Assembly (NCBI RefSeq): GCF_000002425.4
Contig: NC_037260.1
Location: 14,858,872-14,922,871 of the forward strand
Reading direction: 5' to 3'
DNA length: 64,000 nucleotides
DNA from: Physcomitrium patens
Lineage: Eukaryota; Streptophyta; Bryopsida; Funariales; Funariaceae
Under the pieces are notes generated by a model. That model was not told the origin of the DNA and searched no databases. It worked only from the letters and a program-made list of their open reading frames with translations. Within the stretch, counting starts at the first letter, position 1. Each line of letters opens with the position of its first letter. Of the stretch, positions 26,201 to 37,900 are shown one piece after another. Made by a program: the position numbers and the translations under genes.

Positions 26201-26786
26201 CAGCAGCTCGCACACTACCAACCTGGGAAGAAAAGGACTTACCTTATATTCCCAGCACAGAAATACGGTCTGCATGTGAATTACAACACGAGTGCCAGCA
26301 GCTGCTTGATGACTTCCCCACCACTTTAGAAGATGACACACGATTGCTCAGTACGCCACTGCTCCTCCTCATGTCATATCGTTGACTTTCTATTAACTGA
26401 ATCATCTGAAATTTCATGGGTTCTGAAGTTTTACAGTTGACGATTCTCGCGACAGTAGAACCCACCATGGTTTTGTTAAGAGCTTCTATTTGTTGTTTTG
26501 ATAGAAATATACTCGGCTGACTTGGTAATTGATCACGTGCTCATACTCAACTGTGGTTCTACATGCAGATGAGCAAGCAGATGTGAGAAGCCCAAGGTGG
26601 AAGGCTGCTATTAAGTAAGCTCCTCACATTCCTTTTCTGATAATCTCGTTTGTAATCCTTTGTTGTTCTATTTCAGAATTGCTTATGACATATGTTTTTT
26701 GTTTCAGGTACAGGATAGATCGAAAGTCTTTCATCAAGAAAATCATACAAGCTCTAGATGTGTACATGGAGAGGATACTGTATTAG
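22823..26786 (+). CDS. PTAC14: PTAC14-like SET-domain plastid nucleoid protein
   Basis: Component of the plastid-encoded RNA polymerase complex, needed for plastid gene expression in Arabidopsis. Twelve exons: 22823-23101, 23633-23770, 24077-24202, 24468-24596, 24829-24918, 25042-25192, 25442-25551, 25669-25740, 25942-26047, 26153-26350, 26569-26614 and 26708-26786. They sum to 507 aa. Residues 1-80 are basic and Ser/Ala-rich, as in a chloroplast transit peptide. The mature part runs LEPDFYRIGYVR, FFPDIVPMGHPIF, INSTDP, NFWQLYGDYLP, NHSVQPTC (residues 308-315, the SET N-H-S motif), MERYGFST, NPWD and IKKIIQALDVY. It is collinear with Arabidopsis PTAC14 as I recall that protein. A stop just upstream in frame supports the first ATG. 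Intron 1 holds a 29-base T run and a telomere-like motif. Confidence 0.95.
23178..23206 (+). repeat. Poly(T) tract in PTAC14 intron 1
   Basis: Twenty-nine consecutive T residues. On the other strand it produces a spurious lysine-rich open frame start. Confidence 0.9.
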
Positions 26787-28981
26787 ATGTTTTTGTTTTA
26801 ATTCATATTATCCATTTTAGGTGACACTTTCCATTGGTTACCATTACTTCCAGTCTCCGTTACGCTGGCTGATTGTCTATATGTTGAAGGCGTGAATTGA
26901 GGCATCGGGTGAGCACCCAATTAACATGTTAAGAGTGTATTGCTGCACCCAGTTACCGGTTCTCAATGGGGTTTTAAGTCTCTGATTCTATAGCTTGTCA
27001 GTGTGTACTCCAGATCTTACAAGTTTAACCATACAATGTCGGTTTAACATAATAGAGACCTGAGTGTGGACTTGACACTCTCGGATTAAAACAACAATGG
27101 ATTTTAAAGGATGTGTGGGCACAGAATGGTGAGAAACTTTGCCTTCCGAATTCAGCATTTTCACGATCAGGAAATGGAAGATGAGTAAGTTTCATACAAT
27201 TGTCTTCTTATAGAAACTGGTCTGCCATGTGAAGTGTGAATTGTATGTTTCTCTCTAATATACATGATGAATTTCCGCCAGTGATCCTTAACACGACTTA
27301 ACTCTATTCCTCCACCTCTTTAATTGGTTGTAACCTGATCACGATCCATCGTTAAACTTCTTAACGTTGTGAGAACTAAGTTTTGTGAATGAAATGTAGT
27401 TTCTTCCTGGGATGCCACGTGGTGATACACTGCGCTTATTGAACCTCTCAGGCTGAGAAGTTGTCCATAAACTAACCTCCATTGTAGCATGAGTGAATAA
27501 ATAAATGAGTACAAGGATAAAGTAGTCTTCTCTCCACTTGTAAATCCTATTGCTATAAACTACAATGAAAAAATGTTTGAGAGATGTACAAGCACTCTCC
27601 ATGCCCCAATTTTTTCTGATGTAAAATTTCATCCTATAGTTACACTAAAGGGCTTGTTCAACGCCTTTGTACAACCTCAGACATACAGGTATTGTGATGT
27701 GATGATGAAGCAAGGCTCCTCGTTGCTTACAGGCTAAAGCAAAATTGCTTTCACTAGAACACTCAAAAGATGTTCACCATACCAACTTCCATGTCACAAT
27801 GATACTTCGGTAAGAAATACAGAAAGACATGCAAAAAGATTTGTAGTCTAAATAGTACTGAATTACAAACCTAACCTTCACAACTTTCTTATAAAAGATT
27901 TTTTAAAAAAATATTTGATTAGTCATAATATATTTGTTTCAAATGATTCAAGGCTTTGTAACATTATTTATACAAATATATCAAAGATTGGTTTTTAAAT
28001 GAATACACGTAATTAACATGGAGAAAAACCATGGATGATCAAAACATATCACTTTTTATGGTGTTGTTAGATGTTCATTATGCCAAAGTATTGAGACTAA
28101 GCATAAAATAGCAAATTGTACATGCACACAGACATTGATTGTTTATGAAATGCAAATGTTAATTGGGTTTATAACCTTCTTCATGGAATTCAGAATGAAA
28201 AATTAAATTTGCAGAAGTTAAATGTTTGATAATGATGAATAACTTTGGAAACACTTTATTTTTATGCATCTGGCTACCAACAATAGATTATTTTAGAACC
28301 ACCTGATGGAGGCATTTGGTTGAGGTAAAATGTTTAAGTAAATAGTTTCCACACCTTGAAACGTCATTATCATCGAACTTTGTTTCCACTTTGAACTGCC
28401 CAGTATCTGATTACATCACATGGGTTGCATTTTGTTGAATATTCATTACTCCAGCTTCAGAACCTGCTAAGCCATCATTTTTGGTTGTTGAACCTTACAC
28501 AATCTTACAAAAGAATTGTGTTTGCTTTCAGAATCTCCATAATTAAACAAAGGTTCACAGAGTATAATATTAGCCAAAAACCCAACCTATCACATTGGGT
28601 TGCTGCAGATCAGCATCACATCCTGTCTGACGAAGAAACCGACGTCCAGTGAGTCACACTTCGAAGGATTCCAGTCATACCTCACATGGTCCACATTGTG
28701 TGACCTCAAGAAATGCATGGTTTACATCAGTGACAAGGACCAATACGGCAATGTTCTTATTCCGTGCACAGAAAGCAATTTAAGCTTCATTCCAGTCGAC
28801 CTGACAGTACTGTTTCTGGACCTAATGCTCAATGACTAGAGGTCGCCGCCAGTCCATCCCCCGCATTATGCATAGAAAACTTAGTCTCAAGTGTTGAACA
28901 TTTCTGAAGAGCCGCAGAGTTTAGTCGAAGAGGTTTGGGTGAATTCAGTATTGAAGGTTTGGTTTCTGGACGGTTTTAGAG
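26787..28981. other. Intergenic, no gene recognised
   Basis: Starts with the PTAC14 3' UTR and ends with the leader of the rhodanese gene. Short frames such as 28600-28839 have no domain or splice support. Nothing else is seen. Confidence 0.45.
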
Positions 28982-30200
28982 ATGGCTGTGATGAGCACTG
29001 AGGCTGGGCAGCAAGGGGGAGTATGTGAGATGACTGACGAGGAGAAGAGAGAAAGGCTGCTGCGGACTTACAGAGCGCTGTGCGAGGAAAATTTTAAAGG
29101 AGTGCCGGAGATTTCCAGTGAAGAGCTGCTGCAGATCCTGACTCACCCTTGCGCGGATGTGAGAGCATCTGTCGTTCTCGTAGACTGTCGCTCCGAAGCT
29201 GAACAATCTGTAAGTTGTGTGCAATTAGTGCCAACTTCAAGAGTAGTTTGTTTCTCTCTTATTCTCTCCCATTATCTGAGTTTGGTATGTTGTTATTCTA
29301 TGCGATGAGAGTCTCCAAGCTGATCAAGCAGAACATGGGATTGTGTGCAGGTTTCTATCTTTCCAGGGGCAGTGACAATGATCGAAGCGGAGCAGAATCT
29401 TGAGAAATACAAGCAAGTGGAGCTCATTCCTTACTGGTAAAAAGATATGGCGGGTTCTTTCCCTTTTCTCTAGTTCCTGTCTTATTTTCACACAAGACAA
29501 TCAGATCTCCTCATGGCCACAACAGAATGTTTTTGTACCTCCGCAAGCTGAAACTTTACAATCTATGTACTCATTTGCCAATATTCATTTTAAAATTATG
29601 GACTTCAAAATCAAAGTGTTATCGCCAACAATTTCGTGCGTGTCAGTGGCTTGCAGTGTAAGGGTTCCAAGTTCCATCTGTAACTACCCCATGAACATTA
29701 CCCAGGTTGTAAGTTCATCAGTAAAATTAAGAAAATATAGGAGACAAGGCACTACACGTAGCAAATCTTCCAGCCTATGCACAGCTTTAATTGCAAATAG
29801 AGTGGACTAAAGGGAGTGGTCCTCAAGAAAACTGACGGTAGCACTATCCTGAACTACACAAGATAAATACCATAATTTCGGTAGCATTGCAATATCTGAG
29901 ACTAAATTCAATATTCATGTAATTGCTTGATGTGCTGATCTGATTGGAGACAGACGTTTTTGATGCAGCGCCATCGGGAGACGGTCGGGGTTTTTTACGA
30001 AGAAAATTCTTGAGAGAAACCTCGGTATCAAGATCAGGAACCATGTAGGTGGAATTCTTGATTGGAGCCATGTGAAGGGCCCGCTTGTCGATCCTAACAC
30101 GCAGCAAGAGATCCAACGAGTGCACGCGGGTGGAGCTTACCATTTGAAACATCTACCCAGCTTTGGCAATCTCGAAATCTTATTACCGCAGGAGTCATGA
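28982..30200 (+). CDS. Rhodanese-like domain protein
   Basis: A small single-domain rhodanese, the fold used in sulfur transfer or as a phosphatase-like module. The substrate is unknown. Three exons: 28982-29209, 29351-29436 and 29969-30200, giving 181 aa. Residues 60-70 carry the fold's VVLVDCRSEAE strand and turn. Exon 2 gives FPGAVTMIEAEQNL. The active-site loop CAIGRRSG begins at Cys105. Then come HVGGILDWSHVKGPL (the usual AG.. .W...G.P part) and VDPNTQQEIQRVH, as in plant rhodanese proteins. The Cys codon is split by the second intron: exon 2 ends CCT TAC TG|gtaaaa and exon 3 starts C. No clear transit peptide or membrane segment is seen, so cytosol is the default guess. A further 3' exon cannot be excluded. 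Confidence 0.85.
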
Positions 30201-31945
30201 GCACCAATATATTCAACTGAGTTGGAACAATCATTAACTTAGGCCGCAGTGAGCGACACGTGAATGGAGAATACTGCTCCATTGAGAATTAATTTTGGAA
30301 AACTTTTGTAATTATGATACCCACGAGAATAAACCCCTTATGGCAATACAAATTATGTGCAAGAATTATGCGCAAGTCTGATAAGGATTGTGTTATGGTC
30401 AATCAAATACAAAATACAGGATGTGCTCTGGACTTTCAAACCTGCTGAGTTCTTAGATCGACCAGCTCAACCCTCGACAGAACTGACCCGATTTCAAAAG
30501 ACCATCAAACCAAAACATGAACTGAACGATGAGACAACGGAACAAGAGATGTAACGTGAATAAATTAGTTAGTGGAAATACTCAACCAAGCTTTGAGAGT
30601 GTGGACAGGTATCAACATGTAAGTATAAACGTCAAGCGCTTGCAAACGAACACTAATTCAAGGGAAAAAACCAAAGCATCAACAGAGACCAATACAAGGT
30701 TTTGTTACAACAGAGGTTTTATACAAAATTGAAAACCAGATAAGGTAACAATAATCAGTGAAGATTGACCCAGGAGCACAAACTCAGAGCACAAACTCGT
30801 TTCAGAAATTAGACCATGTGATGAAGGATGATACCAAAGTTAACCTACATCTACAATATAATAAGAGATGCTAATCTCATTGTAACAAAGAGCACCCATG
30901 CACTGATTAAAAGGGTGCTTTTGTTGTATGTGAACTTTGTATAACGGCTGAATTTGAGATAATTTTATAACGTTTCCAAGTCGATTCGGCAGAAGGCCTC
31001 TCTGTATCGTCACAAAGCACGAAATTAGTTTAACATGACAACCCAAATACATAGCATTCGATGGTATTTCTCACTAACAATGGAAATAAATAAATAAACA
31101 AACAAAAAATATCTCGGATCCATAAATTAGTTCTGAGACACAAATATCTATGAAGTCTTACACAAATAAGATATTTTGAAACTTTCCAAAACAGAGCCTA
31201 ATCAGAAAATAATAATGAAGCTTTAAGTTAAAGCAGCTTCATACCTCAACAAAGGAGATGCAGAATAGACCTATCTGCAAATGAATGTTGAACTGAACAC
31301 ACAACAGGTGTTACAAGAATTTAGTAATTATTGAATCCTGATTACATTCAAGGTATTCAAGGTGTTCAGTGTATCACCTGAGTAACCAAATTGGAAGATA
31401 GCGACCAGCATCACAAGCCAAACAGTCAAAAACAAAGAGGTGATACATTATTGAAGGTACGAAATCAGGTCAAGAAGCAACATTGATGCAGAGGTTGTGG
31501 CTGGGGAGAAAACTTGATGTTCATTGAAGACAACTATACGCATGAAGCACTAAAACAGAAAGTCGAATGAGGAAACACCAGGCAGATTCTGTGATCCCAG
31601 ACATGCTGACCGCAAGATCATTATCAAGTACACCCAACACAAAATGCAGGGACCTCAATACAAATGAAGTGAGCATCACCCATAGTTGATACCTACCACA
31701 CAATCAACTCCGAAATTATATAGAGATATCAACAAAAAAGAAAACTAAATCAAAAATCGAAACAAGCCTGTTTGCACATGGTACGAGGAAAATACCATAT
31801 GAAACAAATTTTACTGCATAAGGTGTATCCACTTGGTAAACCCAGCATATTACAAAAGCAGGATGTTTTTGCATCCAGTTGAAAAAAAGAAAGAATATTA
31901 AAGAATTTAACAAATACCATAGTACAATCACAAAGTTACATACTC
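30201..31945. other. Gap between convergent rhodanese and GBA2 genes
   Basis: Contains the 3' UTRs of the two convergent genes. Only short frames without domains are seen. No RNA gene or repeat of note was found. Confidence 0.45.
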
Positions 31946-34900
31946 TTACAGATGCTTTGACTTGTAAGGACCATACTTCAGCCAAAGAATAGTGCTTAGG
32001 ACTACACCTCCCAGTAGGATTATATGTAAGACAAATCCAGCAGGGTCATGAGTCTTTCTTAACTGTGGTAGAGATGTGCTGCGGAGGGCATTAGCTAATG
32101 AGGAAAATCGATCATGGGTGACAAGTGCGGAGCCCCTGTCCATTGATGGTACACGAGGAGCTTCCGCTATGGACTTGGGGGGGTACAATGCCCACTGCAT
32201 TGCCCAGATGGCAAGCGGCCGCATGTACGCCAATGATCTGAAGTAGCCATCGATTGTCCATGCTTCCGGAGTTTGAAACCAATATCTGCATTTATCGATA
32301 CCAGTTGAATTCAAGCACACGTTTCAGCACGAAAAGAGTGTATATGCTAGACCAGAATTTTATCAAAAGACACTAATGAAGGTTGCCGCGAGTTCCCAAT
32401 AAGCCCAATCACAGATTGCTCTTCTTTTTAGCTGAGTTAGATCATATAGATCGTATAAAACACAGTGCGGATAAATAGTTCTATTCACAAATTGTAAGAT
32501 AACTTGTCTTTCTCAAAATGTATCCAACTTAATGGACAGTACATCACCAAGATATATGACGTTCGGAAAAAGATGAGGCTAAATACTCACCCGAGATCAG
32601 ACCAGCCGGCTAGAAACACACCCTGAGCAGCTGTGAACGCCTGCTCAACCATTCCTTCGTGTATCATAGCTGCTGATGCTGCATATGTTACCCCAGTCCA
32701 GATTTCACGTGATTGCATGCAAGTTTCATCCACCTTTCCATTGGGATGCATGCCGTTTGCAGCTCCCCACTTACCACCCTTGACCTTCATCACGTTGAAG
32801 TCAAATACTTTCTGTAATGCGCTGCGAGCTTTGTAATCATCGAAAAGAGGTGGCAAACCCGATGCCCAAGCGTACCATTGGCCTGCCAGTTGATCAGCCT
32901 GCACACGTGAAGTAAAAGTCAGTTGAAAACTATCACACACTGCACAACCATATCGGAAAAACGACGGGGAAAAACTAATAAAAACAACTTATAATCTCAA
33001 GTATCTCAAGTTTGAACTAAATAGAAGAAAGTTAGCCAGAGCTACAAAAGCGACCAAAGAACAAAGCACCGACAGAGAAGTATGTGAGTACCTGAACTGA
33101 GTTACTGTTACTGCTTGTTCCACTGTCATAGTTGAAATACTCTCCATTCCAAAGCTTTCGCTCATAAACATCTCTAGCTTGATTAAATTTTCCTTTGAAA
33201 TAAGTGGCTGCATCCTTATCATCTACAAGATCAGCCATGGCAGCCGCAGCTTGCAGTGCAGCTATCCACAAACCTCCACAGTATGCACTAACACCATGAA
33301 CAGACCACGTATCATATGTCTGATCCGGGAATCCATCGTTCTCAATCAGACCATCCCGGTCCCGATCAAATTGGTCCATGTACGCCATTGCTGCATATAC
33401 AGCTGGCCAAACAGCTTTGGCAAATTGTCTATCTCCTGTAGCAACCACATCTCTGTAAACCTGAGCAAAAAAGCAACATCATTCTAAAAGTCAGAAATAA
33501 TCTAGTTTTTCTCCTAGAAAAGTGCAACATATCTAAAAGAACATGAATAAAGCCTACAATGCTAAGTAAGAACAGCTGACACAATACCTGAAGAACAAAC
33601 TTTGGATTAAGATCTTTCCAGTGGCTAGTGTCATGGATGTTGTATGCATTAACTTCAACCCAAGGGTCATGTTGCCCAAGATCGTGCGGAACCGCGCCAA
33701 ACACCTTCCTTATCCCCACGCCCCCGTCAGCCATATATTTAACTTTTTCAGGATTCTGAGAAAGAGTAGCTGCGGCGACATCACGTTGTATTGCAAGTTC
33801 CAGCTTCGGAAATAGAGCAAGGAGTGCAAATGACGCATAGAAATGAACGTCATAAGTATTCCACATGATGTACTCAATACCTTCTAGATAAAGGAACTGT
33901 CCAACATTCTCTTCACCCTCCTGAAGTAGACTGGGCCCTGTGGCTATTCCAGCCTCGGAGGAACCCAACATTGCTGTTTGCATTTGCTTCAATATCAGGT
34001 GTTCCAACGTTTCTGTTTGCATTTGATCAGCAGTCTCCCCGGATTGCAATCGCTCAGTTTCTTGGCTGGCAGCTAACTCCAACTCAGCTTTATCTCTAAG
34101 GCTAAACAAAGATTCACTTGTAGGGAATCCAGCTACATGTTCTAATTCAGAAATATATTGAACTTCTTCATCTCCTAGTCCTTGAAGAAACGGATTAAAA
34201 TCTGCTGAAGGTGCAACATCTGTATTTAAACCAGTATCCTCGCCTTCTTGGTCATTTTCTCTTACTGTGCTTAGGTCAGGACCGGAAGAAGCTGAGTACA
34301 CATCTATACCTTCACCAACCTTCAAAAGATCCAGAGGGAAAGGGACTTCCAAGCTTGTTGCACTGGATATCTCTTCCTTGGAGGGAGAACAAGGAGCAGA
34401 AGTATGTACGGAGGTTACAGTTGAGAGCTCTGACGGTCCTTGTAACGCTGGCAAACCATCTGCAATCGGAGCAGCACCTCATGAAGTAATAATGTTTATA
34501 TGCACTGCGTTTCATTGCAAAAACAATAAACAGGATATCTCTATGTAGGATAGACATACCAAAAAGTAGATGGAAATACTGAATAAAGGACACAATTCAG
34601 TAAGCATGCATGAAATTAAGCTGAATATGACTAGGCAGTATCTCCGACATGCCAGGAATGATACAATCCTCCGTATCTCTTCACTCTGCAACTTCCTTAA
34701 ATCGCAAACTTGGTAGGAAGTGCATCATGTCAAATCACGAATTTTGGAGCTGCACTGAGAGTTGAAATGTTACATGGCTGATAGATCTTACCGGTCCAGA
34801 TAGTGCCACCAGCAACTAAGTAATACAACTCGTTGAAGAGTGTGACACGATACCTGAAAAATTTTGAAATTTGAAACTGAGTTCTCGAAGACTAATTGAA

Positions 34901-37900
34901 AATACCCAGACCCACATACTCGCTTCACACATGACCAATATACTAAAGCACATTGAAGCAGTAGACGATGAGGGAATATAGTTACATGGGGAACATACAC
35001 GAGTAACCTTAAAATCAGAAAGACAGCAGACTATTTCGATTTGCAATTCTGGTTGCAGATGATAAAGCAATACAAACAGTAGCTCACAAGAATGATGCAA
35101 TCTTTCAACAAATCATTTAAAAAAATTGACTGCAGCGGGATCAGACTATCACAATCGGAAATCGACTGTGACACATTACGGCTCATAAGCCTAACAGAAA
35201 AGAATATCAGTGATTCAGATCGCAGTGATCAGAATGAGGTCTGGAAGAGATGAGTAATTTAAACGATCTTATAGACTGGAAAGGAAATACCATTCAGGGA
35301 GTTTTTCATCTTTAAGTACTGGTTGCTGCCAATCTTCTATTGCTATCTCCCATTTCCGATAGTCTACGTGCACACAAGAGGTCTTTTCATCTCGTTCAGA
35401 AGCATTTAAACACCATAAAAATATACACTACGAACTTTTGCCTTCGACAAAATAAAGGATAAAGGTATTTGATCTAAAACTCATGACAAGACAACCACAA
35501 CCCTAAACTTCCTAATTCACGAATTCTCACAACCCACAGCATCCCAGTGAATTAAGATGCAAAGACTGGAATTCAGAAAGATTGCACCAAATCCAGACAA
35601 AGAAATTACTGAATGAAAACCATTACAATAGAAAACTTCAATGTCGTACCACGGAGGGCGTCACGTGTCAGTTTGGATGCTGCATCTCCAGCTGTGCCAT
35701 AGAAGGACGTGTAGCGTCTACAAAATCACTCAAACATCAGGCACGAGTTTTGGAGGATATTGACATGACTGAGCAAACAATTAACATTAGAAATATAATA
35801 CTTATAGGCTGTAAAGTCCCACCTGTGGTAAGACTTGCCCTTCAAGAACTTGACTTCTGGAGAGTCCCATGCTAACGAGAAAACGACATCACGTTTTTCA
35901 CCTGGAGGTACCTCTACACGAGCAGCAATCGCAGCACCAATTGCAGAACCTTGACGAGTCGGTGCAGAGGGTTTAAAATTCCAATTTTCTTTATCAAAAC
36001 TTCCGTTCTGTTAAAGTTGGTGCACCATATCAATAGAAGAAAGCTTTGTACCCATACCATATTCAAACGCCAGAAAAGCCAGAAACGTTTCCTTGCACGA
36101 ACTTGATAAGTTACTTGTGTCACTTATTTAATGCTGTAAGTGACAGTTCCACAGCATACTGCTTCCCTGTTTTAACAACTCCTTGCCATGATTCTATAAT
36201 AGCTTTACTCGAACAGTTTGCAATTGATATGAAGACTTTCATGACGGCAAATAATCAAGTAAAGATCGAACACTACCTCTTTCACTTCTGTCCACATGTC
36301 TTTTGCAGTAACTTCAACCTCTTTACCCCCTAGCGAGAAACAAGGACAGGTAGTCAAGGTCACATCACGCATTTCCTTTGCTGCGATGGCAAATGTAACA
36401 GGACGGCCCCCTTTGGCACCAGTCCTGCATACAACAACATCCTGCTAATTAGCATCAATAAATCGCGGGTTGTAAGTAGAACATCCAAGGAAAAAATATA
36501 AATAAAAATACAAAAAATAAATCTATCGTAATATTTTGAAGTTTGAGCTCAAGAATCATAAGACTAAAATAAATAAAGCATTAATTAAAGTAGAAAATTT
36601 TCCTAGGGCGTCATTCAAGACCAAGTATCTTTGTTAAAATTTAAAATTCAACGTGTAGCGTATTAACAACTTAGTAACTATTCATTTGCAAGGCAAAAGA
36701 TAGATGGATACTTGTGATGAAGACGAACACCACTCACACCACCTTCCTCCCTGCATGTTTTCCAACGAATGTAAAATGAGTGTAAAACCAAATTGTAATA
36801 TGATCTTCTCACAAAAACTTGAAACACCGTATGGTGTGAGATTCAAGGGTTTCCCTTGCACTCACTCAAAAGGCTCATTGAAGTGTCCACCAGTAGTAGC
36901 TGAGTTTCCACCAATAGAATTCTGTCACAGAAGGCAGCAGATTAGAGCTGAATATACGATAACTCGTTAACAATCAAACTTAGGAAAAGAAATAACTTGA
37001 ATCAGCAAAACGCAGCAAACACTGTGGCCAAACAATAATGAATATAATGCGCCTCACATACAAAATAACAAAATGTAATAATATGCCAATTACTTTGTAT
37101 CCTTCTTGTCTACTATACAGCACTTTGGAATTTTAACAGGGCACTTATTCTACCCAAAAACAAATCATAGTACGATTCACTTACAGCCCAAGTGAAAAGG
37201 AGGGTGACATCTGCAGCTTGTTTGCCAGTATTCATGACCTGAATGAAAAGATATAAACCAAACATGAGGATTAATTAGATGATGTCCATTAATTTTAAAA
37301 CACGGAAAGTCAAGAGACAAAATCAAGAGATCTGTGGGTATTCATGTCAGGAAGCCGAAACCAATACTCACCACGTAAGAAAACACACAACAAGGAAAGC
37401 TACTTTCTTCGTAATTGTGAGGAATAAATGGAGAAACTTGCCGGCACGATATTTTTAGGTCTGGGTCTGGTTCACCTGTTCAAATCAAGATACCTAACCA
37501 TTTCAGGCAGATCTACATATACTGACTTGCTGGACAACAAGTCAAACATGAACAAAGTGTAGAATGCGTAAGGAGATTTCAGAACACATTCGCGGATTCA
37601 GGTCATTATTATTTAGAACTACTGGCTAGAGATCTGTGAAAATCAAAAACTCCTACTATCTTTCAAGCTCGAATATGTTAAAGAGTCATCCAACTTCAAA
37701 AATGAACTATGCACGTGAATCTTATTCCTACATGAACCAGAAAAGAGACACAAAAGGAATACCGTAAGTACCTTCATATATTGTCCACGCACGGGGGAAA
37801 AGAGCATGATATGTTGAGTTCTGGCCATCTAGATTCCAGTCCCAAGACGATACACTGGTATCATCTTTCGTACTGTCAACACAACATAAAGCATTATGCT

